A stretch of DNA of 64,000 bases, from assembly GCA_902806565.1 (NCBI GenBank), contig CADCXA010000015.1, positions 496,001-560,000 on the forward strand, in the 5' to 3' direction. Of this stretch, positions 51,544 through 63,553 are shown in pieces. The notes under the pieces were generated by a model, which worked only from the letters and a program-made list of their open reading frames with translations, was not told the DNA's origin and made no database searches. Positions within the stretch are counted from its first letter, which is position 1, and each line of letters begins with the position of its first letter. The position numbers were made by a program, and so were the translations under genes. The DNA is from Hypoxylon rubiginosum (Eukaryota > Ascomycota > Sordariomycetes > Xylariales > Hypoxylaceae).

Positions 51544-51959
51544 CCTTGGCATGATGATGCAGTTTTTTTTATATCCATTGCGGCGAAAAGGAGCGTCGGC
51601 AATGTCATCGCATTATTATGTAGTCATTATGTGCATTATAACCTCACACTATAGGTACAGTATGCGTGTACCCCTGTATAAATATTGGACGGCATAGACG
51701 GTTGTATATACCTAGTTCAAGCTCTTGAAGCAATTATTTACACCTACACCTTTTCTCAATGCCCCGATTCATGATGCTTGCTTTGTAACGTCAAAATGCC
51801 ACCAACTCGTGCGAGGGTATCCGTAAAACTCGTAAAAAAAACTCTGGGCTCAAGGCCACCGGAACCAATGCAGACATCCTTGAAACGCTCGTCACCTTTC
51901 ATATGCTATTAGAGAACAAAAATAGGAATAGACTGGCTGGCTGGCTGGCGATTTGAGAA
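51544..51959. other. Convergent intergenic region
   Basis: 416 bp between the gup1 and AIG1-like stops. It holds a GGCTGGCTGGCTGGC run at about 51936-51950 and a T-run at 51563-51571. Confidence 0.6.
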
Positions 51960-53037
51960 TTACTTGGTCTCAACCATATCGCTGCCGGCCTCCTGGCCTC
52001 GCTCCTCCTCCGATTCGACAGCACGCGCTCTTGGCTGGGAGAACTTGCCGCGCTGCCGCAGCTTCTCCTCGGTGACCCAGCGGCGTGTCCATATGACGCC
52101 CTTGACGATGGCAAAGATGATGACCGTGGCGGCACCGATGCCGAAGACGTAGGCGGCGACTAGCGAGTGGACCTCGCCGGGGTCGAGGAAGGAGTAGGTG
52201 TAGAAGCCCTTGGTGGCGTGCGTTACGTATGCGAGGGCCAGGTACAGGGCCATGATAACGACGAGCCAGAGGGCGTGGATCCAGGGAGGCGGGTCGACGC
52301 GCGACACGAAGATCTCGACCAGGGCGAACAGGCTGTTGAAGGCGTGCGCGCTGATATTAGACCAGCCTCCGAAGACGGTCGGGAACCAGCTCCGGCCGTA
52401 CGGATACAGCAGACCCCAGTAGACGATGGTGACGAGGAACGGGAGGGTCGTCACGCTGGTGAAGAAGAGCGAGTGCAGGGCCTGCAGCGGGCGAGGCCAC
52501 TTGTCCAGGAGGGGAACCTGGTAGCGCGCGTAGGTAAAGGTGTGCAGAGAGGCGAACAGGAGGTAGAAGGCGATTCCCCAGTACGTCAGCACGGTGAAGA
52601 AGGAGAAGTCGTCGCCCGCCTGCTCGCAACCACCAAGCTCAGCGTGGGTGCACTCATAGCCGATGTTGGTGAGGAGAGTAGCAAAGGCGTAGAGGGACTG
52701 TGCGGGTACCTCATTAGCAACAGATCACGGTATGAAAATAAACAGATAGGCGACAGGACAGGAAATGGGATTCGTAAGGCTTGCGGCTCGGTCCGTCTGC
52801 ATGTTGCTGTTATGTTATGCTTGCACGGCCCTTCGAGGCGGGATCATGAATACGAATATGCTCGGTTACATATGAATAGTGTGACATGAGGCTTGATATA
52901 AGCACCTTAAATTAGAGACATACCATTAGAGCCCGTACGATAAAGAGCACGAAGGGCGGGAGAAGCCAGCTGGTCTCGAATCGGTAAGACAGGTCCCAGG
53001 GGCCAGTCCCGAAGGAGAGGACGCTCGGCATGGGCAT
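51960..53037 (-). CDS. FAR-17a/AIG1-like membrane protein
   Basis: Two exons: 53037-52924 and 52697-51960, 283 residues, with a long 226-nt intron (donor GTATGT, branch TTGCTAATG, acceptor GCACAG). Start MPMPSVLSFGTGPWDLSYRF; the second exon continues SLYAFATLLTNIGYECTHAE. Five or six TM helices: LTYWGIAFYLLFASLHTF, VTTLPFLVTIVYWGLLYPYG, SLFALVEIFVSRV, HALWLVVIMALYLALAYVT and VAAYVFGIGAATVIIFAIV. The tail is basic/acidic and soluble. FAR-17a/AIG1 relatives hydrolyse fatty acid esters of hydroxy fatty acids in animals; the fungal role is not established. An ATG 6 nt inside (53031) is an equally good start. Confidence 0.85.
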
Positions 53038-54828
53038 GGTTCCGGAATTTCGTGATAGAATCAGTCGACCTTGTGTTTAGTCTAGGTAGGTAAGTTAGAA
53101 ATCGATTCGAATGAATAACAATTAGGACAATTCTAGCGAAGAGGAGCTTACAGTCGAGTGGACACCCACCAAACACTAAGCACTTGGTGGCCGATAGTAA
53201 ACACGGAGCTTTGCTGCTATTATAATATAAGAGCCGGCGCTTGCTGCCCAGATATGGACAATGTCGCAGGTCTCAATGCTGATAGCTACGGCTAGTGTCC
53301 AGGCCCACGGTCTATGATCCGCGTAAGCGAGTGCGATAGATATGCAAAAGACGCTCCACTCCGAAAGGAGACTCACCTTTTCGAAGGTCGAGAACGGCGC
53401 TAATGGAATTGGAAAAGTGCCGAGGCTTTGTGGAGAGAGATGATAGATATCTCTCTGGGTAATTCCGTATCGTATGTCGCGGTCGCGTTAGAGTCGCAAC
53501 TCACGCGAAAATTATTTCGCTGTGAGTTGTTGTAACGAGATGGAGCCAGAAAAATCAAAGCATTTTTAAACGGCGGTGTTTTATTTACGCGTTGAACAAG
53601 AATTAGAGTTCGAGGCTATTCGAGTCAGCATCTACCCTAATGACCATCTACGCTAAGCCATCTTCGGAGGTAGTACACGTATATGCATCTAATGTGTTAT
53701 ACGAATCTGTTGTACCGTTAATCTTCTAGGTAAGGATCATGAAGGTATCGTGAAATCGGACTCGCTTAGAAAAAGAGCCTCTCTCATGTCGCCAACCCTA
53801 TCAGCATGTGAACAAGTGAACCGCTCTCAAATATTGGTAACTGCACGGAAGCAGACGGGAATAAAAGAGTGATAGACATGCAGCATGCGGGGCCGTGGTC
53901 ATTGCTGCATAGCATATTGAAAGAAACCAAGATTATCGAATCGTCTCCCATTTCACGTGGCCGAAAGGGGAAAACGAGATTGGTGTAGATCGTATCATGC
54001 AGCCAGACAGCACAGACAAGACAGATTTGCCCTTCTATAATTAGTATACATATAATCAATACGAGAGCTCGACTTACACGATAACAACCAAGGAGCAAGA
54101 ACATAGGGGTCACTCACTCAACCATGCTAGACAATATTAGATATCTAATGTATGTGAAATGCTTTTTTATGACTACGATTATTTCGACAGCGATGAGCAG
54201 CTGTATGCTTTAGATATCCTACATATCCTCCAACTCCAATTCCCATTCAAAATTCCATAAATGCATCGCTATGCCATTAGACTGTTCCCATATCATACAT
54301 CTGCTGCACATGTATACACATTACCACTGTATAGTACCTATTATAGCGTAGGTAGAACATCGGAGGTAGTTTTCGATAGAAATATTTCGTAGGCCTTATG
54401 GGTTTCAATATCTTCCGATTATACAGCCTCAGACCTTGAGCTTGATGTCACAAGCTTCAATTATAGGGTATTAGATCGGTAATACGAATAAGCCAGATAT
54501 GGCAATTCGTTTGCTGACAGGCAGTCAAGGTCCAATAGATTCCATCTACCTGAAGCCGCCAGGGTAAATGGTGTTAGGTGGCGATCGGGTGAGTGACTCA
54601 GCGGAATATTGATTGTCTCGACCAGTCTCACACGAGATATTGCGGTCCACGGATGCTCCTTGTTTAAATTCCACGGTGCCTGTCGATTACAAATCGCAGA
54701 TCGATCCGTGGGCCACTTATTAAAGCTTCGCTCCGTCCCGTCGGTCGAAATAGCTGCATGCTCCCTGGCTCCATAATGACCAAGCCAGGAAAACCCTGGC
54801 ACTGGAATCTAAAGTTATCTCAATTAGA
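53038..54828. other. Intergenic region, no supported gene
   Basis: 1.79 kb. Minus ORFs at 53176-53376, 53784-54113 and 54461-54802 lack domains and intron context. No strong repeats. Confidence 0.55.
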
Positions 54829-56951
54829 TCACCGAGAACGCTTATTAGGGTCCGGAAGTCGTTTTCCGTCCAGGAACTTGGGGCTTCGACCTTCATAGTA
54901 CGGATTAGGAGTTTGCTGAGCCCTCCTCGCTTCGAATTCGGCGCGTTCTTCGTCGTCGAGTGAAAATGCTTTCTTTAACCACCCGAAAGCGCTCCGCTTC
55001 TTTTTCAGTGTCTTATGCTCCGGATTGAGCGTCGTCACGTTGCTTAGCATACTCATCCCCATAGCCGACGGCTGATTTCGCACGTGGCCGGTATGGACAT
55101 GCGTACCCGCCGTCCACGGTCTCTGCTGTAGCGGGGAGTGAGGGCTTGCCCGCACTGGGAAATAGTGTTGTTGGTCGGATCGCGGAGAAGGTATTGTCGT
55201 GGGAAACGTCGGCGGCGGCGGCAGCTCGGAAGCATCCCCGCCCTCGGCGATCGAACGAATAGGTGGACGGGCCTCGTTATCCGACCCATAAGCAGAGTCC
55301 GGGCCCTGATATATACGCGGAGATTGGTGCCGGGGAGAGCGTTGTTGCGCAACTGGATACCTCGGCTTTTGGAGCTCGGCCACGTTCCGAGGGGGCACTT
55401 GAATTGCCTCGGGCAGGTTGCTGCCTTTTAACGAAAGTCTCTCACGGAGAGATGTCCGCTTCGGCTGCTCCTCCTGCCTCGGCGTTGGTGTTGGTGCTGG
55501 TGCTGGTGCTGGCGCTGGCGCTCGTACTAGCGTTGGGGGTGATGTTGGTTTGGGCGTATCGTGCACTCTCGGTGAAGGGATCGGCGCTGGCGGCTGCGGA
55601 GTATAAGTCCGCGGTTGCAAAATGTAGAGACCTTCATCCACCGGAGGCTCGGCATTCTCCGTTTCACTATCAGATTCCGATTCGTCCTCGGCCGTCACAA
55701 TCGTCTTTGGTATGCTGTCCGCCTCCAACTCTACCGGTTCCATCGGCTCTACCGGGGCGGTGAATTGAACTACCATAACAGTCTCCCTGGTAGCAGTTGA
55801 GCCAGATGCCGACTTTTGAGACGTGGTCTTAGAAAGCACAAGCTTTGGTGGCCGCCTATCGGACGACCTTGTTGACGAGTGAGCCGAATTATTCTTCGGC
55901 AGATATTGATCGGCAGGATTAGAGAAGGGGACAACGCTTCCCTACCAAAATGTCAGCCCACTTGAAACAAAGCGGGAATACCGCTCAAAGAATGCCTTAC
56001 CCTTGTCCTACGGCTCACCTCGCCAGCACGATAGTTCATTTCGGCCACCATTCGTTCGAGCTTAGTAACCAGAGCGCGCAAAGCAGACGTCGTGCCTTGT
56101 AACTCTACAAAAGCTTTGTTCCAACCTTGCGAATTTCCCCTCATGGCGTCAAATATCTCGCCGACCGCTGGCCGCTGTTGCCGCCAGGTCCGGTCATGCT
56201 GAGTTTCGAGATATCTTGCGAATTCCCTCGTGGCTCCGAGTCCCTCGCCAAGATCCTCGACTGTCGCGTCGAGGGCGGCGGTCGTTCTCGAGATGATATG
56301 TTCAATCTTCTCGTTTCCAGTTACTATCTGCAGACGAAAATTTCGGTCCTCCAGCATCTGCTCAAACGTCGCGATATTTTCCATCGGCAATTTCAGAAAG
56401 TCGATGCGCTCTTTGATATCCTGAGTCGCAAGATCGACATCCTCCAATGTTGTCTCTAGAAACTCATCCACTTCGTCTATGTGGCCCTGGAGGATGTTGA
56501 CCACCTCCTCATTGCTGTTTGCGATTCCATTCAACAGCAGATATACGCCAAACGATATCTGCGCCATAAGCTTCCAGAGCTCGTGATACCGCTGCCCGGG
56601 TCGGTATCGCCATAGCTCATAATATAATTTTGCCCCCTTAGCTCCGTCTAGCAGGTAATTCCTGCGATTCCTCACATCGGCGAACCTAACTTTCGGCTTT
56701 GGCATGGCAGGGTTGTTGGTGGCCTCGATCAGGGACTCGGCGAAGGCTGGCTGCATGGCAGGGATCGGATGGGTGGGAATGCTAGCAGCCACATCTTTCG
56801 TCTTTTGGTGCATAGCCTGCTCGCGCTCCCTGGAATCTGATCTCGGTGGTTCGCGAGCTTTGCGGGGAGCGGGTAGCAAATCGTCGTCTTCGGAATCGGA
56901 AAGGAGAATGGAGCGATCCTCGTCATGGTGAAGGAATAACGGCAAAGCCAT
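54829..56951 (-). CDS. Large unknown protein with helical N-terminal half and disordered C-terminal half
   Basis: Two exons: 56951-56001 and 55941-54829, 687 residues; intron 59 nt (GTAAGG to GGTAG). It starts MALPLFLHHDEDRSILLSDS. Residues about 100-310 are long amphipathic helices (YYELWRYRPGQRYHELWKLM, then EEVVNILQGHIDEVDEFLET and KLERMVAEMNYRAGEVSRR), suggesting a coiled-coil or helical-bundle domain. The C-terminal half is Pro/Ser-rich, with an APAPAPAPTPTP tract (about 460), and ends in a basic LKKKRSAFGWLKKAFSLDDE patch that might bind membranes or partners. No enzyme motif. I do not recognise the family; a cytoskeletal or scaffold role would be a guess. Confidence 0.85.
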
Positions 56952-57565
56952 TTTGCAACAAGTCACAAACCACGCTCCCTCTCCTCTCCTCGGTTTTTAC
57001 CCCGGCAGTTCGGCAGCGACGAGCCAAGCAATCAAAACTCGGTGGACAACTGGGACCTATTAAGCCCTTACAGATCTAAGCCCAGTACCGAACAGGCTGA
57101 CAGGCTTGTGCAACCAATCCTCCCCTATGCCCCAATGAAGATGCGTGAATTCGGCGCGGCACCACTTAAGAACAGACGATAAGACAACGATACTGTAGGC
57201 TGCCGAAAGCTGATAGAGGCGATACGTCTCGGAGGATTCGCGGCGGTCAGACGGACTAAGGAGGCACCGCGGGGTATACAAAGGAAGTTATCTAACACAG
57301 TCGAGGGAGAGTATCAGACAACGACATGGCGGATTATCGACCCGAAGAAGACCGAACTCTTTAATAACAGAATTCAAGGCCGGATACGAGACAACGCTCG
57401 AGGTGGCCTATCCCAATTGAAGAGACCTGGGTGAATTAATAATTACCACTACGATTGTACACTATGGAAGTGACAGTGGTGCATAGATTAACGGCTAGAT
57501 CAACGAACGACGAGAACAGTAGCGCGCGAGTGAGATAGGAAGCCGGGCAAAAGTCGACGTCGAGT

Positions 57566-57600
57566 AGAGGTTGAGATCGAGGTTGAGGTTGAGGTTAAGG
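57566..57600. repeat. Short (GAGGTT)n tract
   Basis: Imperfect tandem hexamers GAGGTT with variants GAGATC and AAGGTC. Confidence 0.7.
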
Positions 57601-58226
57601 TCGGGTCGAGATCTAAGACCACGAGAACTACGACGAATTCGACCAACACAACCTCGGCAGATAAAGAATGAAAGAAGGGAAATATTAGTTAATAGTTCTC
57701 GTGTGAAGGGAGGTCGCCGCTAAATACACAGGAAGCTCCAGCTATATCAACTATGAATAAATCATATTATTAGGTGGTGGGTTAGGTACCTAGGTAGGAG
57801 GTAGGTATGCAGAGAAGGACATAGACATGATGAAGAAAGCGAGCTGAAGAAGAGTTACCTAGAAGAAGTTCTCGTTTCTTTGGATGAAGATTTCCCGCCT
57901 ACCTAAACCCAACCCGCCCCCAGCCCCGACTTACGATTTACGACTGGACTTAATAGTACAAAGTAGCGTGGCCGGTCTCACAAGTCCTGCCATGCCCAGG
58001 CTTGCACGCGAGGGTACCTAACGGCGGCACGCCGTAACCTTCTCCAATTCAACCAATTCGAATTCGAATACCCTAGCACCCTAGTACCCTAGCAGGTTAG
58101 GGTAGAGCTAAAGCGGGCTGTCCAGGGCTCTGGGGCATCCAAGCTGCCAAGTGGATTCCACCCTAAGCTGCATGTGGCTACAGGGCCCTTTAGCTGCCTT
58201 ACTATGTAGCTGCCTTAGTTGGTCCT

Positions 58227-58252
58227 GGCTGACTATGGCTGACCATGGCTGA
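58227..58252. repeat. Short TGGCTGAC(Y)A tandem repeat
   Basis: Three copies of a TGGCTGAC-core unit, about 10-12 nt each, near a T/G-rich stretch. Confidence 0.6.
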
Positions 58253-61200
58253 CCCTAGCTTCGCCGCTAAGACTGCGAACAGGTACATGATGTACGAAAG
58301 GCAGGAAAGGGCAGAAAAGCTTTGCAGGGTTAGGGATAGAAGCGAGTTCTATCTTTACCATTAAGATCATGAACTTCCATGTGTGTATATTACATACGTA
58401 CAGATAATTCCTGATCCGGTAATCGACACGTCGACCATCAGGGGGCCCTTTACCGCTTGGAGACAAATAGAGATGAGGAAAAAAGAAAAATATGACAGGT
58501 GAGATGGTTGGTAACAAAACATCATCACAGCGCGCACACACAAATACACACACACGCATACACGGAAATCATTTTCAACTTACCCTTTTTGGTGAGCTGC
58601 TTCGTATGTATAAATTTCGAAATTACAGACATGCCCGGTCGACGGCATCGTAACCATATGCATGACGGTGCAGCCGAATAGATTGGATTCATCCCATCGG
58701 GGGTAGGGTGACATGGAAATATTTTTCGAATTGGCACTATCCATCAGAACCAGAGCCGCTCATGACCGAAAGACCGAGTTTACAAGTTCTGGTACAAGAA
58801 CCCCCCAAGTCCCAATTCCAAGCCTTGACCGCATATCAGAGAGAGGCTATTAAGTTAAATAAGTTGACGGCTATATGTGCCTGTCTTATTTATTGCAGCC
58901 TCTCTTCGAACCTGGTTATTGGGCGTCAACCCCTTCCCATGTCTACCGGTTCGTTTGCTTTCCGACTGATGAGGTCAAATGAATCTAAATTACTAATAAC
59001 GAAACCTCCTTTTTTCCCTTCTCTCTTAGACTCTTTCCACATCCTCTCTCCCTTTCTCGTCCTTTATCCAAAGAGGTTCGAACGAAAGTTAAGCCAACGG
59101 ACCGAGAGCAAGATCGTCGTATTTCTTCTTAGTCCCATCAGTAGCTTTGTATCCAACTGCCCCTCTTCGATTCTCCACGCAAGCGGATAGCTCCCCCTGG
59201 CCTCGTGCAACGCGTGCAACGTGCAACGTGCACAGAAATCCTCCCAACCCAACCGCTTTCGGCTTGGCCCCGTGTTTTCTCTCCTGACTCCTGCATCTTT
59301 TGGTAACATTTTACGCCATTCTCGATGCGCCTCTCGCCCCGTAATGGGCTTCCTCGAGTCTCACCCAGTCACCTACCGTCACTTGCAGATTCCTTCGCGA
59401 TGAAGATTGCTACTGATCACCTCTCATCCGTCCCAGGAGATCGAGCTGAGCCAGCTGAACTAGACTGCCCTACGCCGTACCTACATACCTGTATATAAGG
59501 AGGTATGCAGAGAATCCACTACGACAGATCGTACATATTACAGCTCGCCCGCTACATGCACATCAACTCGGTGTAACCTGAGGTCTCGACCGTAGGAACA
59601 GGCCACCTTTACAGGAACCCAAGAACCGCATGGAGGAGTAGTGCTATATCTTAGGGCCAATAGTCGCCTTGGCCGCCAGAAGATTCTTACCATTGCCAAG
59701 AAAGGGTCGCGCGGAACTGTCTACCTAGAGCGGAATCGATAGCACTAACCAGCCGGTATCCGATTCGTCATTGTCCAGCTTCACGAAGGACACGCAATGC
59801 TCTTATCTACTGGTGCTTTGGTGTTGTTGCCAAGTTCGAAGACGATCTCTTACGAAGAGCGTCCCTTGATAGCTGTCTTGCAAAGTACTCGTCAGCTAGG
59901 TAGATAGGTTAATCTCTTCTAAAGGGTGGGCTTCTCCTGCTGGACTTTATCTCTCCCCGGCTGGATATTAGCCGCTCGCTTGAGCGATTTACCATGCTAC
60001 GACGGCGCTTCCGTCGGTCATATGCGAACGCAAGAGATCGCGAGACGTAACAGAGAACATCCTGGGTGAATAAAAACGTGGGGGTTCAATAACCTCAGAT
60101 CCCATTGCTCGCTGCCTGAGATCTTGTTGAGGAATCAAGCTAGTTTTGCCTTGATAGATGTTATAAACACAAAGCTTCAGTTCGACGACGACGTCTCTGT
60201 GCCAAGCAGCCGTGAAAAACTTCCACTCCGGCCGGCGGCCGACCCGCTTCGCCGGGAGACACTTGAGCAAAATGACGAAGGAACTCTTTGTCGCAGCGAC
60301 TGTGGGGTTTGCTTCCCGGACAGACGCGCTCGATATTAATGTATGCAGGGAACAAATGCTGGAGTGCAGTCAAGACGGCAGCTGTGTATTTAGCCTACGT
60401 TTCCCGGCATCCTTTCGATTGTGACGTGCGCTCCGGATACGACTGACCGGATTTGGTAATACCACGCGTTGTGAGCTCTGTCGATGTTCGAGACATTACG
60501 GCGATACGTTTGTCATCCCCTATCACACTTAGACTTTAGGTGCAGCGTCTGGTATTGTGATAGTCATGAGGATACGAACTAAGATGCAATAGACTTATAT
60601 ATGCATATCATCGAAGATCTTGAATGTTGGGTTGCTCTCTATTAAACCCGTGTTGACACTCGTCCTCTCGGACCGAGGACAGCAAATGCACCCTATCATA
60701 TACACGAGTGACTCAGTCTTGCTAAGTTGATCCGTCGACCTTAGTAGGGGCTCGATATAATCAACGGGCCGCGTGATTGTTATGGTAGGCTGCAAGTCGT
60801 TCAGATTACAATTCACATAGCCTTCCAAGTCAAGACCAAGTCGAGGCGAAACTCAACGCTACTATATAGTCGTGGTAAGGGCGTAGGTACCTCGTAGCTT
60901 TGTCGCTAATACGCCGCCTTTCGGCTACACTAACCTACCCCGTTCTGCGCATGGTATGAGGTATCGTGCTACTTCTCCGTATCGCAAGAGAGATAATACT
61001 ATTGGCCCATCTCAACTAGATATTCTCGTTTTTACTCGGATGGGCGCCGAGTATTCTAAGCGGCGTAGGTTGCTACGAGATGCGAGCAGCTAACAGACGG
61101 ACTTGGACCTAGACTAAGGGGTCGACAAAGGTCGATATGAAGTTACTCTATCCCTTCCTCATTGTCTCCTCCCTCTCTTCACTCATTCTCCTTGCTGTTG

Positions 61201-62190
61201 GTTGTCACATAAGCGCAATATGCTGTTCAGACTACCTCCTAGGTAGGTAGGTATGCTAGACCTATAGAACCTATAGACCTTCACATCTTATCCTCATGCG
61301 TACCCATCTCTACACTACGAGACCACGACGGTTTTACTCCTGGAGTCGCTATATGAAGAGGAATACGTACTGCCTGAGACTCCATCTATTGGAGTGAATT
61401 AGAGGCCAATTCTACGTACAGTCCCTTTTTTTAACTTGGCATGGATTAATCCACCTGGCTTAGGATACATATAGGTCAGAGGAGGGAGGTAAGATGTTAT
61501 CATTTCATAACTGCGATGTAACTAGCATTTAGAATACCTTCTACCTAGTACCTACCTAACACACTCCTATGGCTATCTCATTCTCATACCTGCCACAGAC
61601 CTACCCGGGTATACTTGGTCTTTTTAGCTATTGGACTAGGAAGTTTATAGCAATGTTACGATTTTTCCAGGTTCCACTTACCAGATATTCATAATTACTC
61701 AGGACATATCAGACTTGTATGAGGTAGGTGGGTTAGGGTACCCAAGGCAGGAACCTATCCATACCTACCTAGGTATGATCAAGCATTAGCCAACTCAAAA
61801 AAGGGGCAGTTGCCTATGGTGGCGTATAGGTGTGTGCTCGCAAAAGGAAACCACCCTTCAAAACACGGTTTCTTTGAAACTTAAGTTGTCCCATGTGTAG
61901 TAGAAGTAGCGGCTAACTCGTACGTTTTCCCTTCACCTACTTAGGTATTTCAAAATTCCTGTCCCATTCCACTGTCTCATCTCTCACACCTACTCAATGT
62001 TTCCACCCAACTTGTACGCCTCTACTCTACTGCCCAGGTAATCCTACCCATAATCACTCCTAACTTTAACATACATTCTACCTTGCCTCGTTTCCCGTAG
62101 TCTTCTCATCTCTTGCCACCAATCATCATCTGTGTCTCTTGATTCATTCTCTCCTACTGTAGAAGCCCTGACAGGAGAGAAACAGTAGCA

Positions 62191-62948
62191 ATGGCAGGGA
62201 ATTCAGCAATCGACAGTCTTGATACCCATACAAATGTAGCAGAGTTCATAACAAATGCTATAAATACAGCCATCATTGCCGATGGGAACGCCAAGATGGT
62301 CAAGGCTGCACACAAGCTCGTAGGAGAAGTTGTTCACGACTTTGAAACCCGCCTGAGAGAGATGGTCGACACAATCAGGAAGGATACCCAAGATAAGCTT
62401 GAGTCCGAACGCCAGCGATACACGCTCGAGAAGGATAGTGCGGTCGACCAGGATACTAAGAAAGTCAAGAACGGCCTATTCGCATTCAGCACTACTGTCC
62501 TCCTCAGCCAGTATCTTAAGAGCCCTCAGCTCATAAGTGACGTGACGTCTCCAAACGTCCAGGTATTCGGCCGTACAGCAGGATCCCCTGAGCTTGGTTC
62601 TACAACCCCAACCCGTGGCGCTGCGACACTGGAGATACCCAAGAGAGCGAATCCCTTAGGCCACGGCAAGCACCCCCCTGCGATATCTGATCACGATTCT
62701 GATGACGACATGCCTCTGAGTCGTAAGCTTTAACTAAACTCAATAGACAGGTATTGATACATGTACTACCTACTAACCGTCTCTTAGGTCTACGTATAAG
62801 CAAAAAAAGAAAGATCGTGGATGACGAACCGGGTTCTAATGAAGAGCAGAGGTCAGAATCCCCCCAAGATAGCTCATCCAGTGGCGATATCGACGAGGAG
62901 ATCCCGGCAATTATGCCTCCTCGCCGACTGAGCAGTCAAGTTCTCTGA
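62191..62948 (+). CDS. Unknown helical protein with C-terminal nuclear-localisation-like motif
   Basis: Two exons: 62191-62722 and 62788-62948, 230 residues; the 65-nt intron (donor GTAAGC, branch TACTAAC, acceptor CTTAG) joins MPLSR/LRISKKRK. The N-terminal 110 residues are charged helices (ETRLREMVDTIRKDTQDKLE), coiled-coil like; a hydrophobic-poor linker with HDSDDDMPL follows. The exon 2 part carries KKRKIV, an SV40-like basic cluster, and an acidic Ser-rich end. Without the splice the first exon stops after SRKL. No enzyme motif or known family. Nuclear placement is inferred from the basic motif only. Confidence 0.7.
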
Positions 62949-63553
62949 ACGCGGCAGGCACCACAAGCCAGACAGGTCCGCTGACTTGTATCTGTCTAGC
63001 ATGTCAAGTAAGACCATGACTGATTAGTATAGTTCCTATAGTGGATCAGAAAACGGACCCCCAGAGCTACCATCGTCTAGCTCCAGGCCGGTACGCAGAA
63101 CTAGGCCGAACCTCAATTATTCGCAGAGGGCGTATTTCAAATCATTGCATATCGGCTGAAAGAACCAACTGTCAACTCCTCGGATGTAAGACTTTGCTTA
63201 TAGGTTTCCCTGCATCTGTGTTCAATTGGCTCTATTGGCAGGGGGGGAGGCAAAGGTCATCAGGGTGGCTGAATATTTGCTCTTAAATTAGAGAATGTGA
63301 CTGGTTGGGAGCGCGGGAACTATGTACTTCGAATCTTGCTAGGAGGCGATGATACAGGTCTAGAAGGTCAAAATCTTTGATCGAGGTCACGAAATAATTA
63401 GTCTACGGATCCCTCGCAAAATTGAAGAGCCTCTACTGAACAACTCCGACCCTATGCGTTCTATTCTCGTGACGTGTATGTGCATCTATAGTTATTTCCT
63501 TCCCCTGTCGTAACGTACACGTAAGAGCCCGAAGCGAGAAGCCTGCTGCCCGA
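62949..63553. other. Intergenic region, no supported gene
   Basis: 605 bp between the preceding stop and the stop of the convergent partial gene. No ORF of substance (63041-63286 plus lacks domain support). Confidence 0.55.

Larger units (their letters stand above)
56952..62190. other. 5.2-kb gene desert
   Basis: No convincing gene across this stretch. Seen: (GAGGTT)n-like repeats at about 57566-57600; CCCTAG-rich sequence at 58072-58098; GGCTGAC repeats at 58227-58252; ACACA runs at 58531-58560; several ACCTACCTAGGTAGG motifs (57785, 61241, 61762). A 160-residue plus ORF (58708-59190) has Ser/Phe-rich low complexity. A 50-codon ORF starting at 60272 (MTKELFVAATVGFASR) carries three Cys but no strong signal peptide. 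Pyrimidine-rich 62120-62160 is the likely leader of the next gene. Confidence 0.55.

Noticed and set aside
58072..58098. CCCTAG repeats, possibly telomere-like
   Set aside because: The fungal telomere unit is CCCTAA; this is short, imperfect and internal, with genes on both sides.
58708..59190. 160-residue plus ORF in the gene desert
   Set aside because: Ser/Leu/Phe-rich with no domain; it spans a CT-rich region and has no splice or homology cue.
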